In this document: one piece after another, positions 17,683-25,511 of the stretch
Layout: the number at the start of each line of letters is the position of its first letter
Position numbering within the stretch: the first letter of the stretch is position 1
NCBI GenBank assembly: GCA_049719515.1
Contig: JBNARJ010000012.1
Span: 1 to 64,000, forward strand
Direction of reading: 5' to 3'
Length of the DNA: 64,000 nt
Source: Saccharicenans sp049719515
GTDB lineage: Bacteria; Acidobacteriota; Aminicenantia; Aminicenantales; Saccharicenantaceae
Program-made: the position numbers and the translations under genes
Notes under the pieces: generated by a model
The model's input: only the letters and a program-made list of their open reading frames with translations
Database searches by the model: none
What the model was told of the DNA's origin: nothing

Positions 17683-17830
17683 GAAATTTTTTTTTATAAA
17701 AAATATTATTTTCAGTCAGAATTCCGGTGATCTCCTCTCTGCCAGACCTTTGGCTGTCACCAAATTTTATACTGGGATAACTTGCTTTTTTCGAGCAAAG
17801 GTGCCGGTTAACCTTTTAGCCGGCGAGGGG

Positions 17831-17859
17831 TTGATTTATGCCGAGAAATATGTTATACA
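17831..17859 (+). promoter_or_regulatory. Promoter of rpmB
   Basis: TTGATT (17831-17836) lies 16 bases before TTATAC (17853-17858); an overlapping TATACA gives a 17-base spacer. The predicted start is near 17866, about 42 bases before the rpmB ATG. Confidence 0.55.
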
Positions 17860-17907
17860 AATAACTCCAATAACCTACTGAAAATTCAAAGGAAAGAGAG
17901 AAGGACC

Positions 17908-18099
17908 ATGGCGAGAGAGTGTGATATTTGTCATAAAGGACCTATCTTCGGTCACAGCATCAGCCACTCTAACAAGGCTACCAACAGAAAATGGAGCGTT
18001 AACCTGCAGAGAGTTAAAGCCCGCACGGAAAACGGCGTCCGGAGAATTTGGGTTTGCACCCGGTGCCTTCGTTCCGGCAGGGTACAAAAAGCCGTCTGA
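17908..18099 (+). CDS. rpmB: Ribosomal protein bL28, zinc-binding form
   Basis: This is a 63-residue large-subunit protein. It keeps four cysteines in two pairs, CDIC near the N-terminus and CTRC near the C-terminus, so it is the zinc-binding C+ form, as opposed to the cysteine-free form used under zinc limitation in some bacteria. HSNKATNRKWSVNLQRV is the family core. GAGAAGGA precedes the ATG. It is transcribed alone and its stop is only two bases from the stop of the convergent rel gene. Confidence 0.95.
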   Translation: MARECDICHKGPIFGHSISHSNKATNRKWSVNLQRVKARTENGVRRIWVCTRCLRSGRVQKAV

Positions 18100-18101
18100 G
18101 G

Positions 18102-20261
18102 TCAGCTCCTCTCCACCGAGTGAATATCTTTCAGTTTAGCAATACGTTTAATAATCTCGTTTAAATGGTTTATGTCTTTGATGGTTACTTCCAGGTTGAT
18201 GGAAGCGTCTCCCTCACCGGAAGTGCTGACTTCAGCTTTAGTAATGTTCCCGTTTAGCTCGGCCACGGCCGTGGCCACCCGGGCCAGAACGCCAGGTGAG
18301 TCTTTTGAAGTGATGGTCAGCTTGGCTTTAAACCTTCCCTCGTAAGACGGGTCCCACGTCACCTCCACCAAACGCTGGCTGTCGAGAATTTCCTTGCTCA
18401 CCAGGTAGCATCTTTGAGCATGGACGGTCAAACCTTTGCCGGAGGTGAGGTATCCAACCACGGGTTCTCCTTTGACCGGCTGGCAGCAGCGGGCCAGGGT
18501 AATCATCTGCTCTTGAAGATTGCGGATGACCAAACCGCCGGGCTGATGACGGCCGGTCAGAGAGTCGACCATTTTCTTGAAGAGACCAGAAACCGGTGGC
18601 TGACCCAAGGTGGCTTCTGCCGCCAGGCGTTCGACCAGCTTTCTGTTGATGATGACTTTACCCAGGCCGGCCAGGACGAAAAAGTCATCCATGGTCTGGA
18701 TTCTTAGCTTTAATTCCTGCCTCAGCCGGTTTTTCAGGTTTTCTTCAGAGCGCAATTCAGCCGGCAGCTGATATTTACTGATTTCTTTTTCCCAGAGTTT
18801 TTTGCCCAGGGCGAGGGCCTTCTGGCGTGTTTTTAAATTAAGATACCTTTTGATGTTTTGTCGAGCCTGAGCGGTGGCCACCCAGTTCAGCCAGCTGCGG
18901 TTCGGTTCTCTCCCTGGCGCAGTAATGATTTCCACAATATCCCCGGTATGAAGCTGAGTTTTTAGAGGCATGAGCTCGCCGTTAATCCGAGCTTGTGACG
19001 CCTTAAGCCCTATTTCCGTGTGTATTTTAAAGGCAAAATCGAGTGCCGTTGCTCCCGGCGGCAGGGTTATTACTTTTCCCTTCGGGGTAAAGGCATAAAT
19101 CTCTTCCGGGATCAGGTTAATCTTAAGGTTTTTTAGAAATTCTTTGGGATTTTTCTGCTCGCTGAACAGAGCGGCGATTTCCCTGAGCCACTGCAACCTC
19201 TGGTCTTCACTGGCCAGCCCGGTAGGTGCCCCCTCTTTATACTTCCAGTGAGCGGCAATCCCGTTTTCGGCCAGTTCGTGCATTTCTCGGGTTCTAATCT
19301 GGATTTCAAAAGTCTGTTTGTTTTCTGTGATGATGGTGGTATGCAGCGATTGGTAAAGATTCGGCTTGGGCATGGCGATGAAATCTCGAAAGCGCTGCGG
19401 CAGATGAGGCCAGCGCTGGTGAATTATGCCCAGAGCGGCGTAGCAGTTTTTTACCGAGTCGGTAATGATGCGCAGCGCCAGGAAATCATAAACCTGGTCG
19501 AACCCCACCCCTTTTCTTTTCATCTTGGTGTAGATGCTGTAAAGCCTTTTGATTCTGGACTGGATTTCGGCCGGGATGCCGTTTTCTTTTAAAACCTGCT
19601 CCATCTCCTTTTTTAATTTCTTTAGTTCTTTTTCGCCCTTTTTGAGCTCGGGCTCGACCAGGGCGACCATGCGAAAATATTCATCAGGCTCCACATAGCG
19701 AAAAGACAGGTCTTCCAGTTCGGCGCGTATTTTTCCCATGCCCAGCCGGTTGGCAATCGGAGCGTAGATTTCCAGAGTTTCCTGGGCGATCCTTTTCTGC
19801 TTGTCTTCGGGCAGGAAGTGCAGGGTTTTTAAGTTGTGCCAGCGGTCAGCCAGTTTGATGAATATAACTCGCAAGTCATCAGTCATGGCCAGGATGATTT
19901 TGCGGATGGTTTCCGCCCGCGTTTCCTCTGGCGTGGCGTCTTCTACCCTGGCAATCTTGGTCACGCCTTCGACCAGGTCGGCCACTTCCTTGCCGAAATT
20001 TTCCCTTATTTCCTGGATGGTAACGTCTGTATCTTCCGGCACATCGTGCAACAGTCCGGCCACCAGAGTGGTCAGGTCAAGGTTCATATCGGCCAGAATG
20101 TTGGTCACTTCCAGCGGATGGCTGAGGTAGGGCTCGCCCGAACGGCGGATCTGCCCCTTGTGTGCTCGGGCAGCGAATATATAGGCTTTTTGCAGCTGGC
20201 GGATGTCTTTTTCCGAATACTTGCCCTGTATCTTTTCTACTATGTCGTCAAAACGAATCAT
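18102..20261 (-). CDS. rel: (p)ppGpp synthetase/hydrolase, Rel/SpoT type
   Basis: This 719-residue stringent-response enzyme is probably bifunctional. Domains in order: HD hydrolase (about 20-160, with SHPLEV and LLHDVPEDT), synthetase (about 200-330, with LPQRFRDFIAMPKPNLYQSL and the catalytic EIQIRTREMHELAENGIAAH), TGS (about 385-450, IYAFTPKGKVITLPPGATA), a helical region, and a C-terminal ACT domain (about 640-715). The hydrolase histidines and HD pair are present. One point to note is proline in LLHDVPEDT where most relatives have LLHDVVEDT. It is the last gene of a reverse cluster after the glycosyltransferase gene. Confidence 0.95.
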   Translation of the reverse strand: MIRFDDIVEKIQGKYSEKDIRQLQKAYIFAARAHKGQIRRSGEPYLSHPLEVTNILADMNLDLTTLVAGLLHDVPEDTDVTIQEIRENFGKEVADLVEGVTKIARVEDATPEETRAETIRKIILAMTDDLRVIFIKLADRWHNLKTLHFLPEDKQKRIAQETLEIYAPIANRLGMGKIRAELEDLSFRYVEPDEYFRMVALVEPELKKGEKELKKLKKEMEQVLKENGIPAEIQSRIKRLYSIYTKMKRKGVGFDQVYDFLALRIITDSVKNCYAALGIIHQRWPHLPQRFRDFIAMPKPNLYQSLHTTIITENKQTFEIQIRTREMHELAENGIAAHWKYKEGAPTGLASEDQRLQWLREIAALFSEQKNPKEFLKNLKINLIPEEIYAFTPKGKVITLPPGATALDFAFKIHTEIGLKASQARINGELMPLKTQLHTGDIVEIITAPGREPNRSWLNWVATAQARQNIKRYLNLKTRQKALALGKKLWEKEISKYQLPAELRSEENLKNRLRQELKLRIQTMDDFFVLAGLGKVIINRKLVERLAAEATLGQPPVSGLFKKMVDSLTGRHQPGGLVIRNLQEQMITLARCCQPVKGEPVVGYLTSGKGLTVHAQRCYLVSKEILDSQRLVEVTWDPSYEGRFKAKLTITSKDSPGVLARVATAVAELNGNITKAEVSTSGEGDASINLEVTIKDINHLNEIIKRIAKLKDIHSVERS

Positions 20262-20287
20262 ATTGTAACCTGCAGAGCTAAATGGGC

Positions 20288-21298
20288 TCAGATGCTAAAC
20301 GAGCCAAGCTCTACCACTTTTTGGAAAACTTCCTCGGGAGATATGCTCTGGAGGCAACGATGGTCATAGGGGCAGTTTTTGTAGGAACAGGGCGCGCAGG
20401 GTGCGGGTTTCTGGAACACGTGAACGGGTGGCAGAACCGGGCCGCACAGCCTGTAATCGGTGGGTCCGTAAAGGGCAACAACCGGCCGTCCGAGCGCGTT
20501 GGCTAAATGAGTTAGACCACCGTCGTTACCCACAAAAACTCTGGCCAGGGCCAGCAGCCCGGGCATGCTTTCCAGCGGCCATTGTCCGGCCAGATTATGG
20601 GCATGACCGTCAGCCCCGGAAACTATTTTTTCACACACTGCCTGGCTGGCGGGAGAGCCAACCAGAACAATCCGGGCGGGCAGGCGGGAAAGTTTCCGGA
20701 CAAGTTCGAGCTGGTAGCTTAAAGGCCAGACTCTGGACAACCCCCAGCTTGAGCCAGGTTTCAGGATGATTAAATCTTCGCCTGAAAAATCTCCGGCCTG
20801 GCTTAACTGTTTTCTGGCTTCTGCCACGTGCGTTTCGGCCAGAACAAGATTAGCTTTAGCCCCGTCGATTTGAAGGCCAAGTTTTTGAAGCAGGCTGAGG
20901 TAATAATCCATTAAATGAAGAGGCGGGTCGGTAAACTTCACCCGAATTTTTTTGGTGAGCATGAAGCCGCGGTTTTCCCGGTCATATCCCCAGCGTTCAG
21001 GAATTCTGGCCAAGTAAACAAGCAAGGCGGCTGCGAAAGAATCATCCAGCAGGATAGCCAGGTCAAAACGCTGCCTGGCCAGGAGCTGGGAGGTGGATTT
21101 CAATTTTTTTATGTCTTTAACCTCACCCAGCCGTATCAGAGAAAATTCTGGAAGGAGCTTGCTTAGCAGTCCGGCATAAACTTCGTTTACAGCCAGGGTG
21201 ATTTGACTGGCCGGGAAATTCTTGTTTATGGCCCGCAGTGCAGGCAAAGACAGGATGGAACTGCCCAGCTGCCTTGGGAAAAAAACCAGGATTTTCAT
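20288..21298 (-). CDS. Glycosyltransferase family 9 (heptosyltransferase-like)
   Basis: This 336-residue protein resembles ADP-heptose:lipopolysaccharide heptosyltransferases. It has the two-Rossmann GT-B layout: an N-terminal FPRQLGSSILSLPALRAI and the C-terminal donor-binding FVGNDGGLTHLANALGRPVVALYGPTD. The tail is rich in cysteine (PCAPCSYKNCPYDHRC), seen in many members. It probably adds a sugar to lipopolysaccharide core or a related glycan; the exact sugar cannot be told. It sits between fmdB and rel on the same strand with short gaps. Confidence 0.85.
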   Translation of the reverse strand: MKILVFFPRQLGSSILSLPALRAINKNFPASQITLAVNEVYAGLLSKLLPEFSLIRLGEVKDIKKLKSTSQLLARQRFDLAILLDDSFAAALLVYLARIPERWGYDRENRGFMLTKKIRVKFTDPPLHLMDYYLSLLQKLGLQIDGAKANLVLAETHVAEARKQLSQAGDFSGEDLIILKPGSSWGLSRVWPLSYQLELVRKLSRLPARIVLVGSPASQAVCEKIVSGADGHAHNLAGQWPLESMPGLLALARVFVGNDGGLTHLANALGRPVVALYGPTDYRLCGPVLPPVHVFQKPAPCAPCSYKNCPYDHRCLQSISPEEVFQKVVELGSFSI

Positions 21299-21340
21299 CT
21301 GCTAAATCTTAATCTGGAAACCGGAGAAAGTCAAAAATCA

Positions 21341-21622
21341 TTACTTGTTAGCCGCCGAGCCGGCTTCCTTTTTTTCTGACGAAGGTTTGTCTTCTTTTCC
21401 GTTTCTGTGGCCGTTAGACCCGTTTCCTCCCGAAGGAGAATTTTTATGGGCATAATCGGTGATGTACCAGCCAGAGCCTTTAAACTGGATAGCGGGTGAA
21501 GAAACCAGGCGCGTCAGGTGCCCGCCGCACTTGGGGCAGGTATCTAAGCTTTTATCATTAATTTTCTGTAAAATTTCAAACTGATGGTGGCACTTGTCAC
21601 AACGATATTCGTATATCGGCAT
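21341..21622 (-). CDS. FmdB-family zinc ribbon protein
   Basis: This is a 93-residue putative regulatory or RNA-associated protein. The N-terminus MPIYEYRCDKCHHQFE and the second pair CPKCGG form a four-cysteine zinc ribbon, followed by SSPAIQFKGSGWYITDY, typical of the family. The C-terminal 30 residues are a low-complexity tail rich in G, N, K and E. AAGGAG lies eight bases before the ATG at 21622; a GTG two codons upstream is less likely. The function of the family is not settled. Confidence 0.88.
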   Translation of the reverse strand: MPIYEYRCDKCHHQFEILQKINDKSLDTCPKCGGHLTRLVSSPAIQFKGSGWYITDYAHKNSPSGGNGSNGHRNGKEDKPSSEKKEAGSAANK

Positions 21623-21759
21623 GGCCACATCTCCTTATCCAGAATTTGAAAATACATTATAGCAAAAAAGTCAAACAGCAGTAATAGATGCTCCAGGGCA
21701 AAAAGGCCCCCTCGGCTTCCTGGAAAGTCCCCCCTTTTATTCTGTCAGCAAAAAATGAT

Positions 21760-21885
21760 TTATTCTGAATCGTCCTGGAACTTGGGGATGCGAGCTCTTT
21801 CCTTCTCTTTTCCAAAGTGGAAGCCAACCAGAAACATGGTAAAAATACCGATTAGCAGAAGCAATATGTTGAACAGCCTTCTCAT
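21760..21885 (-). CDS. 41-residue single-span membrane protein of unknown function
   Basis: A short frame begins MRRLFNILLLLIGIFTMFLV and ends in a charged, soluble tail (GKEKERARIPKFQDDSE). It has two arginines before one membrane helix of about 19 residues, so the tail probably faces outward or into the cytoplasm depending on orientation. GGGAAGG precedes the ATG by five bases. A TTGACA on the same strand (21926-21931) could be its -35 element. It lies upstream of fmdB. No family is recognised; it might be a transport or division accessory peptide, but nothing in the sequence decides this. Confidence 0.6.
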   Translation of the reverse strand: MRRLFNILLLLIGIFTMFLVGFHFGKEKERARIPKFQDDSE

Positions 21886-21987
21886 TTTTGCCTTCCCAAT
21901 AAATTTTTCCCTAAATTTCCACGCTTGTCAACAGAAGTTGATGCTTTTTTTTCTGATCAATAAATTTTTTTTATTTTTGTTGCTGAT

Positions 21988-22016
21988 TTGCCAGGCGGTC
22001 CTTAAAGTTTTAATAT
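21988..22016 (+). promoter_or_regulatory. Promoter of the MEMO1-AMMECR1 fusion gene
   Basis: TTGCCA (21988-21993) and TAATAT (22011-22016) are separated by 17 bases. The start would fall near 22023, just before the AGGAGG ribosome site at 22024-22029. This placement rules out the open frame's first codon at 22015 and supports the ATG at 22036. Confidence 0.6.
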
Positions 22017-22035
22017 GTTAAGCAGGAGGGAGAAA

Positions 22036-23475
22036 ATGAACAGGCGAGTTTGGCTCGCTTTGGCTTTAATCTGTTTGCTGGGCTCATGGCACTTTTTACC
22101 CGCCCAGGGCGTTAGGAAACCGGTCTGGGCCGGTCAGTTTTATGAAGCTGACCCAGTGCGCCTGAGCCGCGCCCTTGATTTGTACCTTAACACTGATAAG
22201 ACTCTGCCTGAAGACAAAGAAATTGCAGGGCTAATCTGCCCGCATGCCGGTTATGTGTACGCTGGCCGAGTAGCCGGGGCGGCCTATGCTCTGGCCAGGA
22301 ACAAAAAAGTGGACACGGTCGTCATTGTAGGTCCCTCGCACCAGTACGGGTTTGAGGGCTGCTCCATATACGGGAAAGGAGGGTTTGAGACACCGCTGGG
22401 TGTAGCACAGGTTGACGAGAAGCTGGCTCGAGAAATTTCCAGGGCGAGTGGCTTTGGCTATGTACCCCAGGCTCACGCAAAAGAGCATTCTGTAGAAGTA
22501 CAGGTGCCTTTCATCCAGAAAACATGGCCGGAAGCCAAAATAGTGCCCATAGTCATGGGATATCAGTCCCCGGAAACAATTGAAGCCCTTTCCTCTGCCC
22601 TGTACAAAACGCTTAAAGGCAAAAATGTATTGGTGGTGGCTTCCACTGACATGTCTCATTTTTTGACCAGGGAAGCTGCTAACCAGGTGGACCGCCAGAC
22701 GATTGAACTCATCAAGAAACTGGACCTGAACACGCTATCGAGAAAGGTGGAAAGAGCAGAAAATATAATGTGCGGTGGCGGCCCCGTTCTGGCACTTCTG
22801 CAATACGCCCGCAAATTAGGCCAGGTCGAAGTGAATGAAGTTATGTACAGCGATTCGACGGCCGCCGGCGGACCGGCTGACCGGGTGGTTGGTTATTTTT
22901 CTGCCATAATTCTCGTTGAAGAGAAACGCCAGCCGATGGAATTTACCGGAGAAGAAAAACAGGAGCTTCTGGCGCTGGCCCGGCAATCTATCGCCCATTA
23001 TCTGGAGACGGGCCAGGTGCTCAATATCGTGCCCGAAAACCCGAAATTCAAAAGGCCAGCCGGGGCTTTTGTCACCCTGCGGATTAATAAGGAGCTGCGG
23101 GGTTGCATAGGTTTTGTCGAACCGGTGTTTCCCCTTTATCAGACGATAATTCAATCAGCGGTTTATGCGGCTACCCAGGACCCCAGGTTTCCCCCGCTCA
23201 GAAAGAGTGAGCTTAACCGGGTGAAGATAGAAATCTCTGTTCTCGGGCCACTTGAACCGGTGGAGAATGTCTCGGACATCGAAGTTGGCCGACACGGCCT
23301 TTTGATTAAGCAGAAAGGCCGGAGCGGGCTGCTCCTTCCTCAGGTGGCCACGGAATTTGGCTGGGACCGGCAAACTTTTCTGGTGGAGGTTTGCCGAAAA
23401 GCTGGCCTGCCGGACAATGCCTGGAAACAAACAGGCTCGCTTTTCAAGTTTGAAGCGGTGGTTTTTGAAGAATAG
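22036..23475 (+). CDS. Exported MEMO1-AMMECR1 fusion (AmmeMemoRadiSam system proteins B and A)
   Basis: About 479 residues carry two joined domains. Residues 1-25 are a clear signal peptide (RRVWLALALICLLGSWHFLPAQG). A MEMO1 domain follows (about 30-290: ICPHAGYVYAGRVAGAAY, VGPSHQYGFEGCSIY, ASTDMSHF), which keeps the histidines of the family's dioxygenase-like metal site. The C-terminal half is an AMMECR1 domain (about 310-475: FVTLRINKELRGCIGF, AATQDPRFPPL). These two proteins usually occur with a radical SAM protein whose product is unknown; that partner is not in the window. An export signal is unusual for this system. AGGAGG lies six bases before the ATG. Confidence 0.88.
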   Translation: MNRRVWLALALICLLGSWHFLPAQGVRKPVWAGQFYEADPVRLSRALDLYLNTDKTLPEDKEIAGLICPHAGYVYAGRVAGAAYALARNKKVDTVVIVGPSHQYGFEGCSIYGKGGFETPLGVAQVDEKLAREISRASGFGYVPQAHAKEHSVEVQVPFIQKTWPEAKIVPIVMGYQSPETIEALSSALYKTLKGKNVLVVASTDMSHFLTREAANQVDRQTIELIKKLDLNTLSRKVERAENIMCGGGPVLALLQYARKLGQVEVNEVMYSDSTAAGGPADRVVGYFSAIILVEEKRQPMEFTGEEKQELLALARQSIAHYLETGQVLNIVPENPKFKRPAGAFVTLRINKELRGCIGFVEPVFPLYQTIIQSAVYAATQDPRFPPLRKSELNRVKIEISVLGPLEPVENVSDIEVGRHGLLIKQKGRSGLLLPQVATEFGWDRQTFLVEVCRKAGLPDNAWKQTGSLFKFEAVVFEE

Positions 23476-23537
23476 ACAGGCAGATTTGCTAAAGCGGCCG
23501 ACTAAACATATAATTTAATCTGGAAGGTGAAAAGAAA

Positions 23538-23798
23538 ATGAGCTGGACAATTTATGCCATTCTGATAATTTTTGGCCTGTTCATCGTGCTGATGATCATT
23601 AACCCCAACCTGTCCTGCTTTGGACGCCGCATCCGTTCTCCGTTTTATCCTGTTATCAGAAAGAGGAAAATGAAAATAGCCGCCAGGGATTATAAATTTG
23701 ATGTCACGGGAGAAGGGCAGGCGAAGAAAACTCCTGCCGCTGGCGACCCGGAAGTGAAGAAAAAGCTGGAAGACGAATACGGCTTCAAGCTCGATTAA
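23538..23798 (+). CDS. Small membrane-anchored protein of unknown function
   Basis: This encodes 86 residues. An N-terminal membrane helix (YAILIIFGLFIVLMIINP) is followed by a basic stretch (GRRIRSPFYPVIRKRKMK) and an acidic, lysine-rich tail. The basic patch after the helix suggests the C-terminal part stays in the cytoplasm. GAAGGTG precedes the ATG. It lies between the MEMO1-AMMECR1 gene and the LolB-like lipoprotein. I do not recognise a family. Confidence 0.65.
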   Translation: MSWTIYAILIIFGLFIVLMIINPNLSCFGRRIRSPFYPVIRKRKMKIAARDYKFDVTGEGQAKKTPAAGDPEVKKKLEDEYGFKLD

Positions 23799-23822
23799 AG
23801 CTGAAACACACGAGGAACTTAG

Positions 23823-24533
23823 GTGGGCCGGGTAAGAAGGGGATGGCTAAAAATTTATGCCACGCTTTTTGAAAGCAAACTTTCTGCTTTTTCGATTGTT
23901 CTATTAAGTTTGGTTTTCCTGGCCGGCTGTTTTGTATCGCCGGTTCGAATCATTCCCGCCAGAGAAGTGGAGTCGATTCAGGCGGAAAGTTCCTTTTTTT
24001 ATCACGGAGAGGCCGGGCAGGGCCGCTCGCGTTTGCTAATGTATCTTCAAACACCAGACCGCCTGCGGCTGGAAATTTTTAACCCCTTTGGCGGGCTCGA
24101 ATACATCCTCTGGTTAAATGGCGAACAGGCGAGCCTTTATCTTCCGGGGAAGAAAGTTTTCTGGGAAGGAAGCAGTCTGAAGCTGACCACGGAATTTCTC
24201 GGCGGACCAATCACCACAAACGAGCTGGCCTGGCTTTTTTCAGGCAGAATAGAACAATTGAGCCAGAGCCCGGGCTGGAAGTCTGCCGGTCAACGGCCGT
24301 CAAATTTTTATGTGGGTGAAAAAGATGGCTGGAAGTTGAGCATAAAAGAATTTTTCAAAGGGGGAGAAATACCGAGAACCATTTACTTCGAAAAGCCGGG
24401 TCAGGTAGTACGGCTTCGCCTTCTAAAAATAAAGTTTAATCCGAGATTTAGTACTGAGGTCTTTTTACCATCTTATGCCCAATCGGCGGAAAAATTATCC
24501 TGGGAAGAGATTTCTGAGCTATGGAAGAAGTAG
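23823..24533 (+). CDS. LolB-like outer-membrane lipoprotein
   Basis: This 236-residue lipoprotein has lipobox LAGC (Cys36) after a hydrophobic signal. The mature part has the LolB/DUF4292 beta-rich pattern: SIQAESSFFYHGEAGQGRSR, LQTPDRLRLEIFNPFGG, YLPGKKVFWEG. In Proteobacteria LolB receives lipoproteins at the outer membrane and its gene lies directly before ispE, as here. Sequence similarity is weak by eye, so the role rests partly on gene order. GTG start with GAGGAA seven bases upstream. It overlaps ispE by 13 bases. Confidence 0.7.
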   Translation: MGRVRRGWLKIYATLFESKLSAFSIVLLSLVFLAGCFVSPVRIIPAREVESIQAESSFFYHGEAGQGRSRLLMYLQTPDRLRLEIFNPFGGLEYILWLNGEQASLYLPGKKVFWEGSSLKLTTEFLGGPITTNELAWLFSGRIEQLSQSPGWKSAGQRPSNFYVGEKDGWKLSIKEFFKGGEIPRTIYFEKPGQVVRLRLLKIKFNPRFSTEVFLPSYAQSAEKLSWEEISELWKK

Positions 24534-25426
24534 TGTGTTTTTCGCCCGCCAAGATAAACCTCGGGCTGGAGATAACCGGCTTGAGGGAAGATGGCTACCA
24601 CGAGCTTATAACTCTGTTTCAGACGGTGGACCTGTGCGACAGAATAATTTTTAAGCGCAGAGAAGATAGACAGCTTCTGCTCTCTGGAAATGACCCGGCC
24701 GTTCCCTGGGACAGGCACAACTTAATTTTCCGAGCGGCGGAAGCACTGCAAATCAAGACGGGTACTTCTTCCGGTGTGGAGATTTGGGTCGAGAAAAACA
24801 TCCCGGCCGGCCGGGGGCTGGGTGGCGGAAGCAGTAATGCCGCGGTAACGCTTTTGTGTCTGAACCGGCTGTGGAATACCGGGCTATCAATAAAGGATTT
24901 GTATCCTTTGGCTGTTGCACTCGGCGCTGACGTGCCATTTTTTCTGTGGGGTGGCCTCTGCCTGGGTCGTGGTCGGGGAGAAAAAATTCAGCCTTTGCCT
25001 GAGAACAAGAAATGGTGGGTCCTGCTGGTCTTGCCCAGCTTTTCAATCTCTACCGCCACAGCTTACCGAGAATACGACCGACTGGCGGACTCCTTGACTT
25101 CAAAGGGTAAAGAAAGTAAAATTATTCAGTTTTTAGAAGCTAAAGATATTTCACTAATTAGAAGTTTCAGGAATGATTTAGAAGCTGTAGCTTTTAAAAT
25201 AAATCCGCAGCTGGCCAAGATAAAACAGAGCATCCAAAGAAGCGGAGCAGAATTATCTCTTATGAGCGGTTCGGGTTCGGCCTTGTTTGGCTTGTTTTCG
25301 GAAGAGACCAAAGCGCGGGAAGCCGCGGAGAAACTGGCCGGCCAGCACAAAACGCTGGTGATAGCTACAGTTAACAGAACAGAATACAGGCGCAAGCTCG
25401 GCACTGGGGCGTCGCCAAACTGGTAA
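24521..25426 (+). CDS. ispE: 4-diphosphocytidyl-2-C-methyl-D-erythritol kinase
   Basis: This 301-residue GHMP kinase catalyses the ATP-dependent fourth step of the non-mevalonate isoprenoid pathway. The N-terminus SPAKINLGLEITGLREDGYH matches the substrate-binding region. IPAGRGLGGGSSNAA is the glycine-rich ATP loop, and SLMSGSGSALFGLF is the C-terminal GHMP motif. The last 22 bases, including the stop codon, lie inside the tRNA-Gln gene, so the final residues TGASPNW are encoded by tRNA sequence. ispF of the same pathway lies 10 kb away. Confidence 0.95.
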   Translation: MEEVVCFSPAKINLGLEITGLREDGYHELITLFQTVDLCDRIIFKRREDRQLLLSGNDPAVPWDRHNLIFRAAEALQIKTGTSSGVEIWVEKNIPAGRGLGGGSSNAAVTLLCLNRLWNTGLSIKDLYPLAVALGADVPFFLWGGLCLGRGRGEKIQPLPENKKWWVLLVLPSFSISTATAYREYDRLADSLTSKGKESKIIQFLEAKDISLIRSFRNDLEAVAFKINPQLAKIKQSIQRSGAELSLMSGSGSALFGLFSEETKAREAAEKLAGQHKTLVIATVNRTEYRRKLGTGASPNW

Positions 25427-25477
25427 GGCAACGGACTTTGGATCCGTCATTTGGAGGTTCGAGTCCTCCCGCCCCAG
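25405..25477 (+). tRNA. tRNA-Gln (anticodon UUG)
   Basis: The cloverleaf is complete. Acceptor arms TGGGGCG (25405-25411) and CGCCCCA (25470-25476) pair fully, followed by discriminator G. The anticodon stem ACGGA/TCCGT holds loop CTTTGGA with anticodon TTG. The T arm is GGAGG-TTCGAGT-CCTCC. No CCA is encoded. The first 22 bases overlap the end of ispE. A tRNA-Gln between ispE and prs also occurs in some other bacteria. Confidence 0.95.
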
Positions 25478-25511
25478 CTTGACAAGTTAGATTGGCTTTA
25501 AGGATAGCAAA

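Larger units (their letters stand above)
17571..17830. other. oriC: Candidate replication origin region upstream of dnaA
   Basis: The gap between the divergent dnaA and rpmB genes combines three DnaA-box-like repeats (17582-17618) with a strongly AT-rich tract (about 17681-17716, runs of T and A) that could serve as the unwinding element. Origins often lie beside dnaA. The boxes are few and not consensus, so this may be only the dnaA control region. A small GCCGG/CCGGC inverted repeat lies near 17803-17823. Confidence 0.45.

Noticed and set aside
21755..22021. 88-residue forward frame before the MEMO1 gene
   Set aside because: It is antisense to the 41-residue membrane protein and its end is an AT-rich promoter region.
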